A stretch of DNA of 64,000 nt, taken from an uncultured Acidobacteriia bacterium. Lineage in GTDB: Bacteria > Acidobacteriota > Terriglobia > Bryobacterales > Bryobacteraceae. The notes under the pieces are model-generated. The model was not told where the DNA came from, did not search any database, and saw only the letters and a list, made by a program, of their open reading frames with translations. The translations under genes were made by a program, and so were the position numbers. The stretch covers positions 1-64,000 of the forward strand of contig CAINNJ010000007.1 in the NCBI GenBank assembly GCA_903851195.1. The letters run 5' to 3'. Shown here one piece after another: positions 7,708 through 17,747 of this stretch; position 1 is the stretch's first letter, and each line of letters begins with the position of its first letter.

Positions 7708-8226
7708 TCAAAAGCGGTAATCGACGGGGCGGATGCCTTTCACACGCAGGTAGACGATGGCCTGACCGCGGTGGTGTTCCACGTGATCGAAGGTCATGAG
7801 GACGGCTTCGAGGGCGGTCATTTTACCTTCTCCGCTGTCGACGATTCGGGTGTTGAGGTCGGCGTCGGTGAGGGTGGCGAGGGCGGCGGCGCCGGCGTCG
7901 AAGGAAGTACGAAGCGCCGCCAGGGCGGATTCCTTGTCAGCCTTTTTGTCGTCGAACAGGTCCTGTTTTTTGGGGGCGAGATCGTGGACGAGGAAGAGGG
8001 TGCCGTTGGCGATGTGGACCATCTGCTGGCCGAAGGTCATTTCCTCGGGGTTGGGGCGAGAGGCGTAGTCGGCGGGCGGCATCTGGCCCGCGATTTCGAG
8101 CATGTAGGCCTTCGATTTGTTCCAGTGGTCGAGCAGGCGGTTCACGGTTGGGTTGTCGGCGGCGGCGAGGGTGCCGGCTGTGAAGGGCAGGAGGCTGAGG
8201 GCGAAGAAAGCGGTGAGGAGTCGCAT
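7708..8226 (-). CDS. Secreted DinB-family protein
   Basis: A 172-residue DinB-like four-helix protein with a Sec signal peptide (MRLLTAFFALSLLPFTAG, cleavage near AAA-DN at residues 21-25). The ligand histidines are His71 (QMVHIANG), His148 and His151/152 (DHVEHHRGQ). Exported DinB proteins are abundant in acidobacteria; the reaction is not known. It starts 9 bp after the propeller gene and ends 23 bp before the isomerase-like gene, so the three form one unit. Confidence 0.82.
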   Translation of the reverse strand: MRLLTAFFALSLLPFTAGTLAAADNPTVNRLLDHWNKSKAYMLEIAGQMPPADYASRPNPEEMTFGQQMVHIANGTLFLVHDLAPKKQDLFDDKKADKESALAALRTSFDAGAAALATLTDADLNTRIVDSGEGKMTALEAVLMTFDHVEHHRGQAIVYLRVKGIRPVDYRF

Positions 8227-8235
8227 GGGGGCAGG

Positions 8236-9477
8236 TTAGCGCAGTTTGAGGCGGCGGATGGCGGACACGACAGGCGCGCTGCCCGGCTTCTTCGCGCCTT
8301 TGTCGTCGTAATCGCCCCAGCCGGAGTTGGCGATGAAGAAGAAGTCGTTTTTGATGAGCACGCCGTGGGTGGGTTCGCCGAGGCCGGGGGTGCCGGCTTC
8401 GAGGATCTCCTGTTTCTGCAGGTCGAGGGAGAAGCGGACGACGCGGGCGGGGTTGGTGCCGTTCTGGACGGCGAGGAAAGAGTTGTGGTGGACGTAGAGG
8501 CCGTCGATGCCGCTGAGCGCGATGCCGGCGGCGGGCTGGAGCCAGCGGGCTTTGCGGGTGGACACGTTCACTGCGGTGAGATCCAGGGCCGCGATGCCGC
8601 GGATGTAGTCGGGGATGTAGAGGGTCTTTTCGTCGGCGGAAAGGGCGGGGGTTTGGGGGGAGGGAAACTCGCCGGGCTCGTCGAGACGTTCGAGGGTGGC
8701 CGCGCCGCGGGGGAGGCGGAAGACGGCGCCGTGGAGTCCTTCGGAGACGTAGAGGTCGCCATGGCGGCTGATGGTCATGTCGCCGAGCAGGCCGGGGACG
8801 GGGGAGGCGATGCGTTGCTGGAGGGCGCCGGTGGTGAGGTCGAAGGCGAGGAGCGCGGTCTTGCCGTCGTCGGCCTTGTCGCAGCGGGCGCAGTGCGGGA
8901 CGTAGCGGATGGTGGCCCAGAGGAGGTGGCGGACGGGGTCGGGGCGGAGTGCGAAGACTGACCATGCCGCGGTGGCGAAGGTTTGGCCGTCGGGTCGGAG
9001 GATGCGGGCTTCGCTCACGCTGCTGAGAAGGAAGCGGCGCGTTTTGGGATCCCAGGCGATGTCTTCGGGGATCAGGTCGGGGCCGGTAATGGTGGTGAGC
9101 GAGGTGGCGTGGGCTACGGGGGTTTTATTGCGTTCGAAGCGGGCGACGAGGGCGGCGTATTCGGGGGAGGGGCGGAGGGAGGCGAAGTCGTCGTCCGGGG
9201 CGAGGTCGTAGATCAGGCCGGTGGCGGCGAGGTTGCGGAGGGAGGCGAGGGCCGCGTCGCGGTGTCCGAGGCGGGCTTCAGAGGCGGCGAGGTTGTAGAG
9301 GATGCGGGGATTGCCGGGCAGGAGGGGTTGGAGTTCGAGGAGGACGGAGCGAAGTTTGGAGTAGTCTTTGGCGTCGATGGCGGCGCGGGCTTCGGCGTTG
9401 AGCTGACGCCAGCGGGGGGCCTGGGCGGGGAGGAAAGCGGCGAGGAGCGCGAGCGCCGGAAGCAGGCGGAGTGGCAT
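8236..9477 (-). CDS. Secreted TPR plus beta-propeller (SMP-30/NHL-like) protein
   Basis: About 413 residues. A signal peptide (LRLLPALALLAAFLPAQ) is followed by a short tetratricopeptide-like helical part (roughly residues 20-95, with NAEARAAIDAKDYSKLRSVL and a repeat around ILYNLAASEARLGHRDAAL), then a six-bladed-propeller-like region from about residue 125 to the end with recurring YLP/YIPD and IDGLYV strands. It resembles SMP-30/gluconolactonase-type propellers, but no metal-site set was confirmed. ATG 9477 was preferred to 9495 because it places the signal peptide correctly. It heads the minus-strand three-gene group. Confidence 0.7.
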   Translation of the reverse strand: MPLRLLPALALLAAFLPAQAPRWRQLNAEARAAIDAKDYSKLRSVLLELQPLLPGNPRILYNLAASEARLGHRDAALASLRNLAATGLIYDLAPDDDFASLRPSPEYAALVARFERNKTPVAHATSLTTITGPDLIPEDIAWDPKTRRFLLSSVSEARILRPDGQTFATAAWSVFALRPDPVRHLLWATIRYVPHCARCDKADDGKTALLAFDLTTGALQQRIASPVPGLLGDMTISRHGDLYVSEGLHGAVFRLPRGAATLERLDEPGEFPSPQTPALSADEKTLYIPDYIRGIAALDLTAVNVSTRKARWLQPAAGIALSGIDGLYVHHNSFLAVQNGTNPARVVRFSLDLQKQEILEAGTPGLGEPTHGVLIKNDFFFIANSGWGDYDDKGAKKPGSAPVVSAIRRLKLR

Positions 9478-9640
9478 GGCTTCATTGTGGGTCACGGCGG
9501 ACGCGAATTTATTTTAATTTTTTCCAAGCTGCTGAAAAGGCGCGGGATGGGGGCGGCCGGGGAGGGCTCCGGGCAGGGGCTGCCGAGTGGGTTTGTGGTG
9601 GCGCATCCGGCAGAATCGGAGCGGAAAGGGGAAACGCCAC

Positions 9641-12600
9641 TTGCCCGAACGAGTTTATAAGTTACAGCCGGACCGGACGGTCCACCTTCGAGGATTCGAT
9701 AGTTTCGCGGCCGGAGCAGCCATTCATTCCGCGTCGGGCGAGGGGTTCCGGGTGAGCGGGACGTTTCGGGATCCGGCGGATTTCGCGGTGGTGGTGCTGT
9801 ACGACGCGGATAACTTCTACGAGCATCCGTCGATCAAGTATCTGCCGGATTTCGATTTTTCCGGATTGTCGCTGCGGTTCCGGATGCAGTATACGGACGG
9901 GCTGCAGCCGATCGATTCGCCGAAGTTCAACTGGATCGACTGGGCGACGCTCGATTGCGTGCTGGTGGACGGGAGCACGCCGCAGGTCCGGCTGTGGGAT
10001 CACGCGATGCTGGCGGACGCGGACTTTCCGGCGGCGTCGGGCAGTTGCACGGTGGTGACGTCGGGCGGCGGGGTGGAGGCGTACGACCGGGTCACGCTCT
10101 GGTACCAGAATGTGGCGTTCGACTACATTGTGCCGGAGGGGCAGAAGAGCGTGGAGTTCGCGTTTTTCGCGATCGGAAACGGGCACACGCACTTCATCAC
10201 GGTGAACGGGCGGACCTATTCGCATACGGAGGCGACGCCGGCGGGAGAGAGCAGCGCGGCGCAGGCGGCGGCGCTGCTGAGCCAGATGGGCGGGGATCCT
10301 GACGTGGAAGCGGCGTTGGGCAGTGCAGGCAACACCGTGCGGCTGACGGTGCGGGATTCGAGCGCGGGGGTGAGCATTCCGGTGAGCGCGTCGGACGGGA
10401 ACGGGTCGACGGTGATGCGGCTGACGACGGCGGAACTGGCGGCGGAGGGGCTGGTGGAGGCCGTGAATGCGACGGACTGGGTGACGGCGAATACGACGCA
10501 TGCGCTGCTGGCGTCGCGGACCGGGGCGCAGATCACGCTGACGGCGGCGCGGTACGGGACGGTGAACGTGAGCGGAGCGGCGTTGACTCTGGCATCGGGG
10601 ACGGTGTTTTCCGGGATCACCGTAGGGTCGACGATTCTGGTGGGCGGGGTGGCGTATACGGTGGCGTCGGTGGAGTCGCCGACGCGGCTTACGCTCACGA
10701 GTGCGGCGGCAGCGGGTTCGGGGGTGGCTTATGTGGCTCCGCGCGGGGGGCGGGACGGGAATCTGATCCGTCTTTATGCAACTTCGAAGACGGCGACGCT
10801 GGGGCTGGACCAGAGCGAGATCGTGCTGAGCGGGGGGCGATCCGATGTGGCCTGGGACTGCACGCTCGATTTCACGGCGCTGGGAATCGACCAGTTGCGG
10901 CAGTGCTGGCTAACGTTTGCGCCGTCGCTGGTGGCGGGGAGTTATGCGGCAACGGAGTGGGAGGCGGTTTTCAGCAACTGGCAGCTGACGGGGCCGGAAG
11001 ACACGAAGAAGTTGGTGGTGGCGGGACCGGGAAGCGTGCGGGTGGAGCAGTCGGACAAGGCCTGCGTGTTCGCGCCGGCGTCCGTCTGGACGGAGGAGAC
11101 CGGGTTTTATTCGAAGTACTTCGCGAAGGTGACGTCGGACAGCGGCGCGACGGTGACGGCGAGTTACACGTGCCAGTTCGCGCACGACTTGTATCTGGGG
11201 ACGTCGCTCGATGTGAGCCGGGGGGTGGTTTGGGTGCGTGTGGACGCGGACGCGGAGACTTCGCTCGATTGTCGTCTGGCGACGACCGGTTCGCCGGTGG
11301 GGACGCGGCGGCTGCTGCGGTCCGGAGTGGCGGCGGGGAAGCATACCGTGGCGATCCGGATGAAGCAGGCGGGGCCGTTCTATTTCGATTTCCTGGAAGC
11401 CGCGGTGGCGAGCGATTTTCCGGATGCGCCGACGGGTCGGACGGGGATCTCACCGGCGCTCGATTACGATACCGACCATACCTACAAGCTGTCGCCGGCG
11501 CGGCTGCTGTGGATTTTCGACAAGCTGGGCTATGCGGGGCCGATGAACGAGTACCTGGGGGTGTTCTGGTGGAACCGGCGGGTGGCATCCGGCGGGGCGT
11601 TTGCGGCGGCGAGCGCGACGTTTGCGGGGACGTTCGCGGAGGGGGAGACGGTTTCGCTGACGGTGAACGGGGTGACGATCCGGAAGAGCGTGTACGCGGC
11701 GGATACGAGTGAGACGATCGCGCTGCATTTCCGGAACGCGATCAACAGCGCGTTCGTGGGGGCGTGGGCGGCGGCGGCGGCGGGGACGGTGACGGTGACG
11801 CAGCGCTCGCCCGCGGCGGCCTACGCGCTGACGCTGAGCACGGCCACAACGTCCGCGATGGGCACGGCTACGGTGACGCAGGCGCCGACGGCGAGCGCGT
11901 TTCCGGTGTGGGTGGTGGACGACGCGGCGGAGCCTTTGCTGACTCGATCGGCGCGGGACTGGCACGCGGATTTCTATGCGGAGTGCCAGAGCCGCGGGCG
12001 GGAGGTGGTGACGGCGTGCTCGATGGAACTGGTGAATCCGCCGGAGGGGTATGTGGCGCGGTTTCCTGATCCGCTGCGAACGGCGGTGGCGACGGCGACG
12101 GGATTCGGCAAGCTGGTTTCGAACCACTGCGCGGCGGGGTCGGCGAAGATGCTGGCGTATCAGAAAGGGGTGTACCGGGAGATCGCGCAGTTGCAGGTTG
12201 CGGCGGGGCTGACGCCGGCGGTGCAATACGGCGAGTTCCTGTGGTGGTACTTCGCGTTGGCGGACGATCTGGAGGTGGGGTACGCGAGCTATTCGGCGCC
12301 GATCTCGATCGGGACGGCGAAGGCGCATGGACTGAGCACGGGGGCGTCGGTGGTGATCACGGGGGTGAAGGGGAATACCGCGGCGAACGGGACGTGGACG
12401 ATCACGGTGACGGATGCCACGCATTTCACCCTGGACGGGTCGAGCGGGAGCGGGGATTACACGTCCGGCGGCGCGATTTTCGGTGGCGGGATGGGATTTT
12501 ACGACGACGAGACGATGGCGGCGGCGATGACGGTGCTGGGGCGTCCGCTGCATGTGTTTAACCGGCGGGACGAGGATCCGGGGGTGAACGGCGGCGCGGA

Positions 12601-13099
12601 TGCGCTGTTTTTGCGGAACCGGCTGCGCGATCACGTGGCGGAGTTGGTGGCGGATATCCGGTCGGCGTATCCCGCGGTAAAGTGCGAGGTTTTATGGCCA
12701 TACGACGTGAACTATCCCACGCCGGTGCCGGTGGGAGCGCCGTATCTGGGAGGGGCGCTCGTGCGAGCCGTGAATCTTCCGGCGGAGTGGAAGGGAAAGG
12801 CGTCGAGCGGGCTGGACAGAATGAAGGTGGAGGCGCTGGCGTTTGGTTCGTCGATGAGAAATCTGGACCTGGCGCGGGAGGCGATCAAATTGTTTCCGGG
12901 CTTCGGGTGGCCGCTCGATTCGGTGCGGTACCTGGTGCCTGTGTTTGGGGCGGCGGCCCCGTGGCATCGGGAACTGGCGATGGCACGGGGCGCCGGGTTG
13001 ACGGTGAACAATCTGTGGGCTTTCGACCACGTGTGTCTTTACAATCTGGACGTTCCGGAGCGCGGGCTGGAGCGGCGGTCGGTGGTTCGGGCCGGTTAG
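9641..13099 (+). CDS. Orphan phage-tail-like mosaic protein with TIM-barrel region
   Basis: About 1152 residues from TTG 9641, chosen because a purine-rich GGAAAGGGG lies at 9622-9630; GTG 9587 is an alternative. No signal peptide. The N-terminal ~200 residues (GFDSFAAGAAIHSAS, YDADNFYEHPSIKYLPDFDF) are followed by modules typical of phage tail and fibre proteins: two domains of the VNG...SHTEATPA / VNGVTIRKSVYAADTSE type, a segment VGSTILVGGVAYTVASVES, and an FCCH-like module (AKAHGLSTGASVVITGVKGN) inserted in a C-terminal TIM-barrel-like region (about residues 650-1150). The frame is intact over 3.4 kb. No terminase, capsid, portal or tape-measure gene is nearby. It may be a domesticated tail or sheath component; the identity is by module recognition only. 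Confidence 0.65.
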   Translation: MPERVYKLQPDRTVHLRGFDSFAAGAAIHSASGEGFRVSGTFRDPADFAVVVLYDADNFYEHPSIKYLPDFDFSGLSLRFRMQYTDGLQPIDSPKFNWIDWATLDCVLVDGSTPQVRLWDHAMLADADFPAASGSCTVVTSGGGVEAYDRVTLWYQNVAFDYIVPEGQKSVEFAFFAIGNGHTHFITVNGRTYSHTEATPAGESSAAQAAALLSQMGGDPDVEAALGSAGNTVRLTVRDSSAGVSIPVSASDGNGSTVMRLTTAELAAEGLVEAVNATDWVTANTTHALLASRTGAQITLTAARYGTVNVSGAALTLASGTVFSGITVGSTILVGGVAYTVASVESPTRLTLTSAAAAGSGVAYVAPRGGRDGNLIRLYATSKTATLGLDQSEIVLSGGRSDVAWDCTLDFTALGIDQLRQCWLTFAPSLVAGSYAATEWEAVFSNWQLTGPEDTKKLVVAGPGSVRVEQSDKACVFAPASVWTEETGFYSKYFAKVTSDSGATVTASYTCQFAHDLYLGTSLDVSRGVVWVRVDADAETSLDCRLATTGSPVGTRRLLRSGVAAGKHTVAIRMKQAGPFYFDFLEAAVASDFPDAPTGRTGISPALDYDTDHTYKLSPARLLWIFDKLGYAGPMNEYLGVFWWNRRVASGGAFAAASATFAGTFAEGETVSLTVNGVTIRKSVYAADTSETIALHFRNAINSAFVGAWAAAAAGTVTVTQRSPAAAYALTLSTATTSAMGTATVTQAPTASAFPVWVVDDAAEPLLTRSARDWHADFYAECQSRGREVVTACSMELVNPPEGYVARFPDPLRTAVATATGFGKLVSNHCAAGSAKMLAYQKGVYREIAQLQVAAGLTPAVQYGEFLWWYFALADDLEVGYASYSAPISIGTAKAHGLSTGASVVITGVKGNTAANGTWTITVTDATHFTLDGSSGSGDYTSGGAIFGGGMGFYDDETMAAAMTVLGRPLHVFNRRDEDPGVNGGADALFLRNRLRDHVAELVADIRSAYPAVKCEVLWPYDVNYPTPVPVGAPYLGGALVRAVNLPAEWKGKASSGLDRMKVEALAFGSSMRNLDLAREAIKLFPGFGWPLDSVRYLVPVFGAAAPWHRELAMARGAGLTVNNLWAFDHVCLYNLDVPERGLERRSVVRAG

Positions 13100-14070
13100 C
13101 GGCGGCCGCCACCGTGGAACCCGCCGGCTGCAAAGCCGTGGCTGACGCCGCCGCGGAAACCACCGGCGCCAGCGAAACCGCTCGCGCGCGGCGCTACGGT
13201 GCTGCGGAAGCCGGGCCGGATACCGTGAATCGGGGCCGAACCGATGAGCGGACGACGGAAGTACCGGGGGGAACCGTAGTAGCCTCCGTAGAACGGCGCG
13301 TAGCCGAGTGAGTAGAACGGGTAGCCGAACGGGCTATAGAAGAAGCCATCGCCGGGCAGCCAGGAGTACATGGAGAAGTACGGATTCCAATACCAGCCGG
13401 CACCCGAGTAAGGCCCGTAGCCGGAGGAGATGTAACGCGCAGTTGAGGCGTTCGCTTCGGCCAGGTAGTTGGAACGAATGTCGCTCCAGACGTAGAGTTC
13501 GTCTTTGGTGTGGCGGTCGAAGCTGACGGCTTTCAGTTTCGGGGCGTTGTCGAGGAGGATTTCCTTGCCCTTCCCGATTTCTTTCGACTGGTCATTCGAG
13601 GCGACGAGGAGTTTTCCGTCGATCACGCCGATTTTGCTCTGATCGGCATCGAACCGGTACAGGCCTTCTTTTAAGACGGAGGCAGTGGCACCGTGTTCCA
13701 CGATGTCGAGGTGAGCTTCTTTGAGCTTGCTGTCCACTTCGATGAGGGCCGAACCGTGAACGACTTCCACGCGGGGATCGACCAGTGCGGGGGAGATCAT
13801 GCGCACTTCGCTGTTACTGCCGAGGCGGAGGAACGCGCCGGGTGACAGGAGTACTTCCGCTTTGCCGTCCGCGGTGGCGATTGCCTGGTTGGCGCGGAGA
13901 GCGGTGGACCCGATTTGCTGGGAGTTGAGCGGCGCGCCGTCGATGGAGACGTTGCCTTCGATGTAGTTCACGGCGCCGGGCGCGCCCATGGCGGGAGCGG
14001 TGCGGGCCATGAGAACGCCCGAAGCAAGCGTCAGCAGGATCGCGGACCTTTTGAGACTTTGGGTTTTCAT
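13096..14070 (-). CDS. FecR-domain secreted protein with Gly/Tyr/Phe-rich tail
   Basis: A 324-residue exported protein with a signal peptide (LKRSAILLTLASGVLMA). Residues about 30-190 form a FecR-like domain (GNVSIDGAPL, ADGKAEVLLSPGAFLRLGS, VIDGKLLV). The rest is low-complexity, rich in Gly, Tyr, Phe and Pro, ending in Gly-Gly-Gly-Arg-Arg. FecR domains sense or bind at the cell envelope, but this protein lacks the transmembrane anchor of the iron-signalling FecR and has no sigma factor or anti-sigma gene next to it. Its stop codon overlaps the stop of the phage-tail-like gene on the other strand (13096-13099). Such proteins are frequent in acidobacteria; the role is unknown. Confidence 0.72.
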   Translation of the reverse strand: MKTQSLKRSAILLTLASGVLMARTAPAMGAPGAVNYIEGNVSIDGAPLNSQQIGSTALRANQAIATADGKAEVLLSPGAFLRLGSNSEVRMISPALVDPRVEVVHGSALIEVDSKLKEAHLDIVEHGATASVLKEGLYRFDADQSKIGVIDGKLLVASNDQSKEIGKGKEILLDNAPKLKAVSFDRHTKDELYVWSDIRSNYLAEANASTARYISSGYGPYSGAGWYWNPYFSMYSWLPGDGFFYSPFGYPFYSLGYAPFYGGYYGSPRYFRRPLIGSAPIHGIRPGFRSTVAPRASGFAGAGGFRGGVSHGFAAGGFHGGGRR

Positions 14071-14267
14071 TTTGTTACCTGGTATTTGGATGCGGTCCCG
14101 GCCCAGATGGTTTCTTTATGTCGGTTTAAGTCAAACGGAATCAGGAATTTAGGATGTAGAAAAGCGGCTCAAATCAGCCAGGTGGTGGTGGTTTTGGAGG
14201 GGTTGGAGAGCGCCGGCCGGCAGGGGGGCCGGTGGCCCTTTGTCGTATTGAGTATCCTGTATGAAGC

Positions 14268-15098
14268 ATGTCAACACAGGTGGAGCCGCAGCCGGACAAG
14301 ACTCCCTGGCAGCGAGTCCAGAACGCGCGTCATCCGAAACGTCCGCACACGCTCGATTATGTGCAGCGTATTCTGACGGATTTCCAGGAAATCCACGGGG
14401 ATCGGCTGTTTGGCGACGATGCCGCGATTGTGTGCGGGATGGGACGGCTGGACGGGCAACCGGTGATGCTGGTGGGCGAGCAGAAGGGGCGCGACACGAA
14501 ACAGAAGCTGCTGCGCAACTTCGGGATGCCGAAGCCGGAGGGGTACCGGAAGGCGCTGCGGGCGATGCAGATGGCGTCGAAGTTCGAGCGGCCGATTATC
14601 GCGCTGCTGGACACGCCGGGCGCGTATCCGGGAATCGACGCGGAAGAGCGGGGGCAGGCGGAAGCGATCGCGCGGAATCTGCGGGAGATGGCGCGGCTGC
14701 GGGTGCCGGTGGTTTCGGTCTGCATCGGCGAAGGCGGCAGCGGCGGCGCTCTGGCGCTCGGGGTGGGAAATCAGGTGCTGATGCTGGAGAACGCGGTTTA
14801 CAGCGTGATTTCTCCGGAAAGCTGCGCGGCAATCATCTATCGGGACTCAGCGAAGGCGGAACAGGCGGCGGCGGCGCTGCGGCTGACGGCGGAAGATTTG
14901 CTGAAACTCGGGCTGGTGGACGGGATTATTCCGGAACCGCCGGGCGGCGCGCACGAGGACCACGACGAAGCGGCGCGCTTTCTGAAAGCGCAACTGGTGA
15001 AGTCGCTGGCGGAACTGGGCGCGATGACGTCGAACGAACTGGTGCAGGACCGATACGAGAGATTCCGCAAGATGGGGAATTTCTTTACAGGCGAGTAG
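14268..15098 (+). CDS. accA: Acetyl-CoA carboxylase carboxyltransferase subunit alpha
   Basis: A 276-residue AccA, the half of the carboxyltransferase that passes the carboxyl group from biotin to acetyl-CoA in the first step of fatty-acid synthesis, working with Acc[53 protein letters not shown] and [14 protein letters not shown] are diagnostic. E. coli AccA has 319 residues; about 45 residues of helical N-terminus are missing here. A TGA in frame at 14262-14264 lies two codons upstream of the ATG, so the short form is real and not a wrong start. accD is not in the window. A small membrane-anchored protein gene follows after 3 bp. Confidence 0.95.
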   Translation: MSTQVEPQPDKTPWQRVQNARHPKRPHTLDYVQRILTDFQEIHGDRLFGDDAAIVCGMGRLDGQPVMLVGEQKGRDTKQKLLRNFGMPKPEGYRKALRAMQMASKFERPIIALLDTPGAYPGIDAEERGQAEAIARNLREMARLRVPVVSVCIGEGGSGGALALGVGNQVLMLENAVYSVISPESCAAIIYRDSAKAEQAAAALRLTAEDLLKLGLVDGIIPEPPGGAHEDHDEAARFLKAQLVKSLAELGAMTSNELVQDRYERFRKMGNFFTGE

Positions 15099-15101
15099 GG
15101 T

Positions 15102-15380
15102 ATGGCGAAATCCAAACGCAAGTGGCCGGTGATCGCGGGAGTGGTTTTCATTGCCGTATTTATCGCCGCGCTGGTTTATACGTCGGGCGGCAACAATGCT
15201 TACCGCTGCGAGGTGTGCGTGACTTTCGAAGGCCGGACGGTTTGCCGGAATGGCGGCGCGCCCACCAAAATGGAAGCGGAGCGGATTGCGAGCGATACCG
15301 CGTGCACGGATCTTTCGAGCGGCATGACGAGCCTGCTGCAGTGCCAGAACAACGCGCCCCGCAAAGTCACCTGGAAATAG
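15102..15380 (+). CDS. Small membrane-anchored four-cysteine protein
   Basis: A 92-residue protein: basic N-terminus (MAKSKRKW), one membrane helix (about residues 9-27), then an exported domain of about 60 residues with cysteines in CEVCVTF, VCRNGG, TACTDL and LQCQNN, i.e. five cysteines of which four could pair. No family recognised. The three-base gap after accA suggests co-transcription, although no functional link to fatty-acid synthesis is evident. Confidence 0.6.
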   Translation: MAKSKRKWPVIAGVVFIAVFIAALVYTSGGNNAYRCEVCVTFEGRTVCRNGGAPTKMEAERIASDTACTDLSSGMTSLLQCQNNAPRKVTWK

Positions 15381-15523
15381 GCAATAAGCGGTTGGAAATC
15401 AACCAGTTAGCTGCCGAACCCGATTTTCGCGTGCTATTCTGTCGTATACATTTGAACAAACAGGCGCAGAATTGCGTCTATGAACTTGGACGCCGTTAAC
15501 CCTACACCGGAGTACTACAAATC

Positions 15524-16978
15524 GTGAAGACCAAATGGAAGATTGTGATCGGAGTTGTTGTGTTGCTGCTGATCGCGGCGGGCGTGCTCGCCAGCGTGAA
15601 ATACAGCCAGAAAGACATCGTCACGGTTCAGACGGGCAAGGTTCTGAAGGAGGATCTCGCCAGTGTCGTAACCGCGTCCGGTGAGGTGAAGCCGCGCAAC
15701 TACATTACGATTGGCGCCGAGTATTCCGGGCAGTTGACGGACATTCTGGTGAAGGAAGGCGACCGGGTCCGCAAAGGTCAGAAGCTGGCGCAGATCGACG
15801 AGGCGCAGTCGAAAGCCGATGTCACGGCGCAGGAAGCGGCGCTGAGTTCGGCGCAGGCGGACGCGCTGGCGAGCGAGGCCTCGGTGACCGCGGGCGAGGC
15901 GTCGGTGAAGGCGGGCGAGGACAACATCGCGGCGCTGGAATCGACGGTGAACCGCACGAAGTCCGATCTGGAACGGTATGACAAAGATTTCAAGCGGGGC
16001 GAGCAGTTATTCAAAGACGGGCTGATTCCGCGTTCGGATTTCGAACAGCGGCAGGCGCTGTACGAGAGCCAGAAGTCGTCCGTGGCCGAAGCGCAGTCGC
16101 GCGTGGTGCAGGCGAAAACGCAGCTGGCGCAACTGAGGGCGCAGGCAGCGCAGTTGCGGGCGCAGCTGGCGGGATCGCAGAAGAAGATTGCGCAGTCGCA
16201 GGCGGGCCTGACTCGCGTGGCCGACATTCTGCGAAAGCACAACGCGGTGGCGCCTATCGATGGACTGGTCACGTACTTGCCGGTGCGGGTGGGTGAAACG
16301 GTGCAGCCGGGTGTTCAGAATTCGGCGGCCAGCACGATTATGACGATCGCCGACATGTCGATCGTGACGGCGGAAGTAAAAGTGGACGAGACAGATATCG
16401 TGAATGTGAAGCTGGATCAGCCGGCGGAGATCACGGTGGACGCGATTCCGGGGAAAGTGTTCAAAGGGCACGTGATCGAGATCGGTAATACGGCGATTCT
16501 GCGGTCGACGGGTCTGGCGGCTTCCACGAGCACGACTTCGAGCCAGGAAGCGAAAGATTTCAAGGTGGTAGTGGCGATGGACAATCCGCCGGACGAGATC
16601 CGGCCGGGTTTGTCGTGCACCGCGAAGGTGACGACAGCGACGCGCAAAGACGCGACGGCGATTCCGATTCAGGCGCTGACCACGCGGACGAAGGGCGATC
16701 TGCTGCCGGAGAAGGACAAGCCGGTGAATCCGGATCCGGTGACGGCCAAGGCGAACAAGGAAGAAGTACAGGGCGTGTTCGTGATCGGGGCGAATAACAA
16801 AGCGGAGTTCCGCAAGGTGGAGACCGGGATCACGGGTTCGACCGAGATCGAGGTGCTGAGCGGTTTGAAGGTGGGCGACGAGATCGTCACCGGCAGCTAC
16901 CAGGTGATCCGCAGCATGAAGAACGGCGCGACGGTGAAGATCGACAATAAGCCGCCCGTGGTGAAGACGACTACGTAG
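15524..16978 (+). CDS. MacA/HlyD-type periplasmic adaptor of an ABC exporter
   Basis: A 484-residue membrane-fusion protein. After an N-terminal anchor ([19 protein letters not shown]) come the first lipoyl half ([35 protein letters not shown]), a long alpha-hairpin/coiled coil (about residues 95-230, Ala/Gln/Glu-rich), the second lipoyl half ([18 protein letters not shown]), a beta-barrel and a membrane-proximal domain ([19 protein letters not shown]). It should bridge an inner-membrane ABC transporter to an outer-membrane factor. GTG 15524 is preceded by GGAG at 15509-15512. The ATPase gene follows after 25 bp; the permease is absent here. Confidence 0.88.
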   Translation: MKTKWKIVIGVVVLLLIAAGVLASVKYSQKDIVTVQTGKVLKEDLASVVTASGEVKPRNYITIGAEYSGQLTDILVKEGDRVRKGQKLAQIDEAQSKADVTAQEAALSSAQADALASEASVTAGEASVKAGEDNIAALESTVNRTKSDLERYDKDFKRGEQLFKDGLIPRSDFEQRQALYESQKSSVAEAQSRVVQAKTQLAQLRAQAAQLRAQLAGSQKKIAQSQAGLTRVADILRKHNAVAPIDGLVTYLPVRVGETVQPGVQNSAASTIMTIADMSIVTAEVKVDETDIVNVKLDQPAEITVDAIPGKVFKGHVIEIGNTAILRSTGLAASTSTTSSQEAKDFKVVVAMDNPPDEIRPGLSCTAKVTTATRKDATAIPIQALTTRTKGDLLPEKDKPVNPDPVTAKANKEEVQGVFVIGANNKAEFRKVETGITGSTEIEVLSGLKVGDEIVTGSYQVIRSMKNGATVKIDNKPPVVKTTT

Positions 16979-17003
16979 TTCGCCGGACTCAGGGAGATTC
17001 GTA

Positions 17004-17747
17004 ATGGCACAGGCAACGATCGACGCGTCGGTGGAGAAGGGCGAGCGGCTGAAGCGCGACGGGATCGTCATCCGGACGTACGACATCTGGAAGACGTACA
17101 CGATGGGCGACCAGGTGATCAACGCGGTTTCCGGCGTGGATATCGAGATCAAGCGGGGCGAGTATGTGGCGATTATGGGGCCGTCGGGGTCCGGTAAATC
17201 GACGCTGATGAATCTGATCGGGTGTCTGGATACGCCGTCGAAGGGCGAGTATTACATCAACGGGCGGCTGGTCAGCGAGATGGACGACGACGAACTGGCG
17301 CAGATCCGGAATAAGGAAATCGGATTTGTGTTCCAGACGTTTAATCTGTTGCCGCGGGCGAGCGCGCTGCACAATGTGGAACTGCCGCTGATTTATAACG
17401 GGACGCCTCCGGCGGCGCGGATCGCGAAGGCGAAGGCGGCGCTGCAGCAGGTGGATCTGACGCAGCGGATGGATCATAAGCCGAATGAGTTGTCGGGCGG
17501 TCAGCGGCAGCGCGTGGCGATTGCGCGGGCGCTGGTGAACAGTCCGTCGATCATTCTGGCGGACGAGCCGACGGGAAATCTGGATACGGCGACCGGCAAT
17601 GAAATCATGGCGCTGTTCGAGCGGCTTTACCGGGAAGGGAATACGATTATCCTGGTGACGCACGAGCACGATATCGCGCTGCATGCGCACCGGATTATCG
17701 CGATTCGGGACGGGAAGATTGAGCGGGATGAGGTGGTCCCTCATTAG
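17004..17747 (+). CDS. ABC transporter ATPase, MacB/LolD/FtsE group
   Basis: A 247-residue nucleotide-binding subunit. Walker [10 protein letters not shown] is at residues 59-67, the Q-loop near 111 ([10 protein letters not shown]), the signature [15 protein letters not shown] from 163, and Walker B with catalytic Glu188 in [11 protein letters not shown]. The closest architecture is the stand-alone ATPase of MacB/LolD-type exporters, which act mechanically on periplasmic partners. It pairs with the adaptor upstream. Unusually, no FtsX/MacB-type permease follows; the next gene is a 71-residue membrane protein. The permease may be encoded elsewhere. Confidence 0.92.
   Translation: MAQATIDASVEKGERLKRDGIVIRTYDIWKTYTMGDQVINAVSGVDIEIKRGEYVAIMGPSGSGKSTLMNLIGCLDTPSKGEYYINGRLVSEMDDDELAQIRNKEIGFVFQTFNLLPRASALHNVELPLIYNGTPPAARIAKAKAALQQVDLTQRMDHKPNELSGGQRQRVAIARALVNSPSIILADEPTGNLDTATGNEIMALFERLYREGNTIILVTHEHDIALHAHRIIAIRDGKIERDEVVPH

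Noticed and set aside
9641-13099. Part of a prophage
   Set aside because: No integrase, terminase, portal, capsid, lysis or att-site-like repeat is visible on either side; flanking genes are ordinary chromosomal genes.
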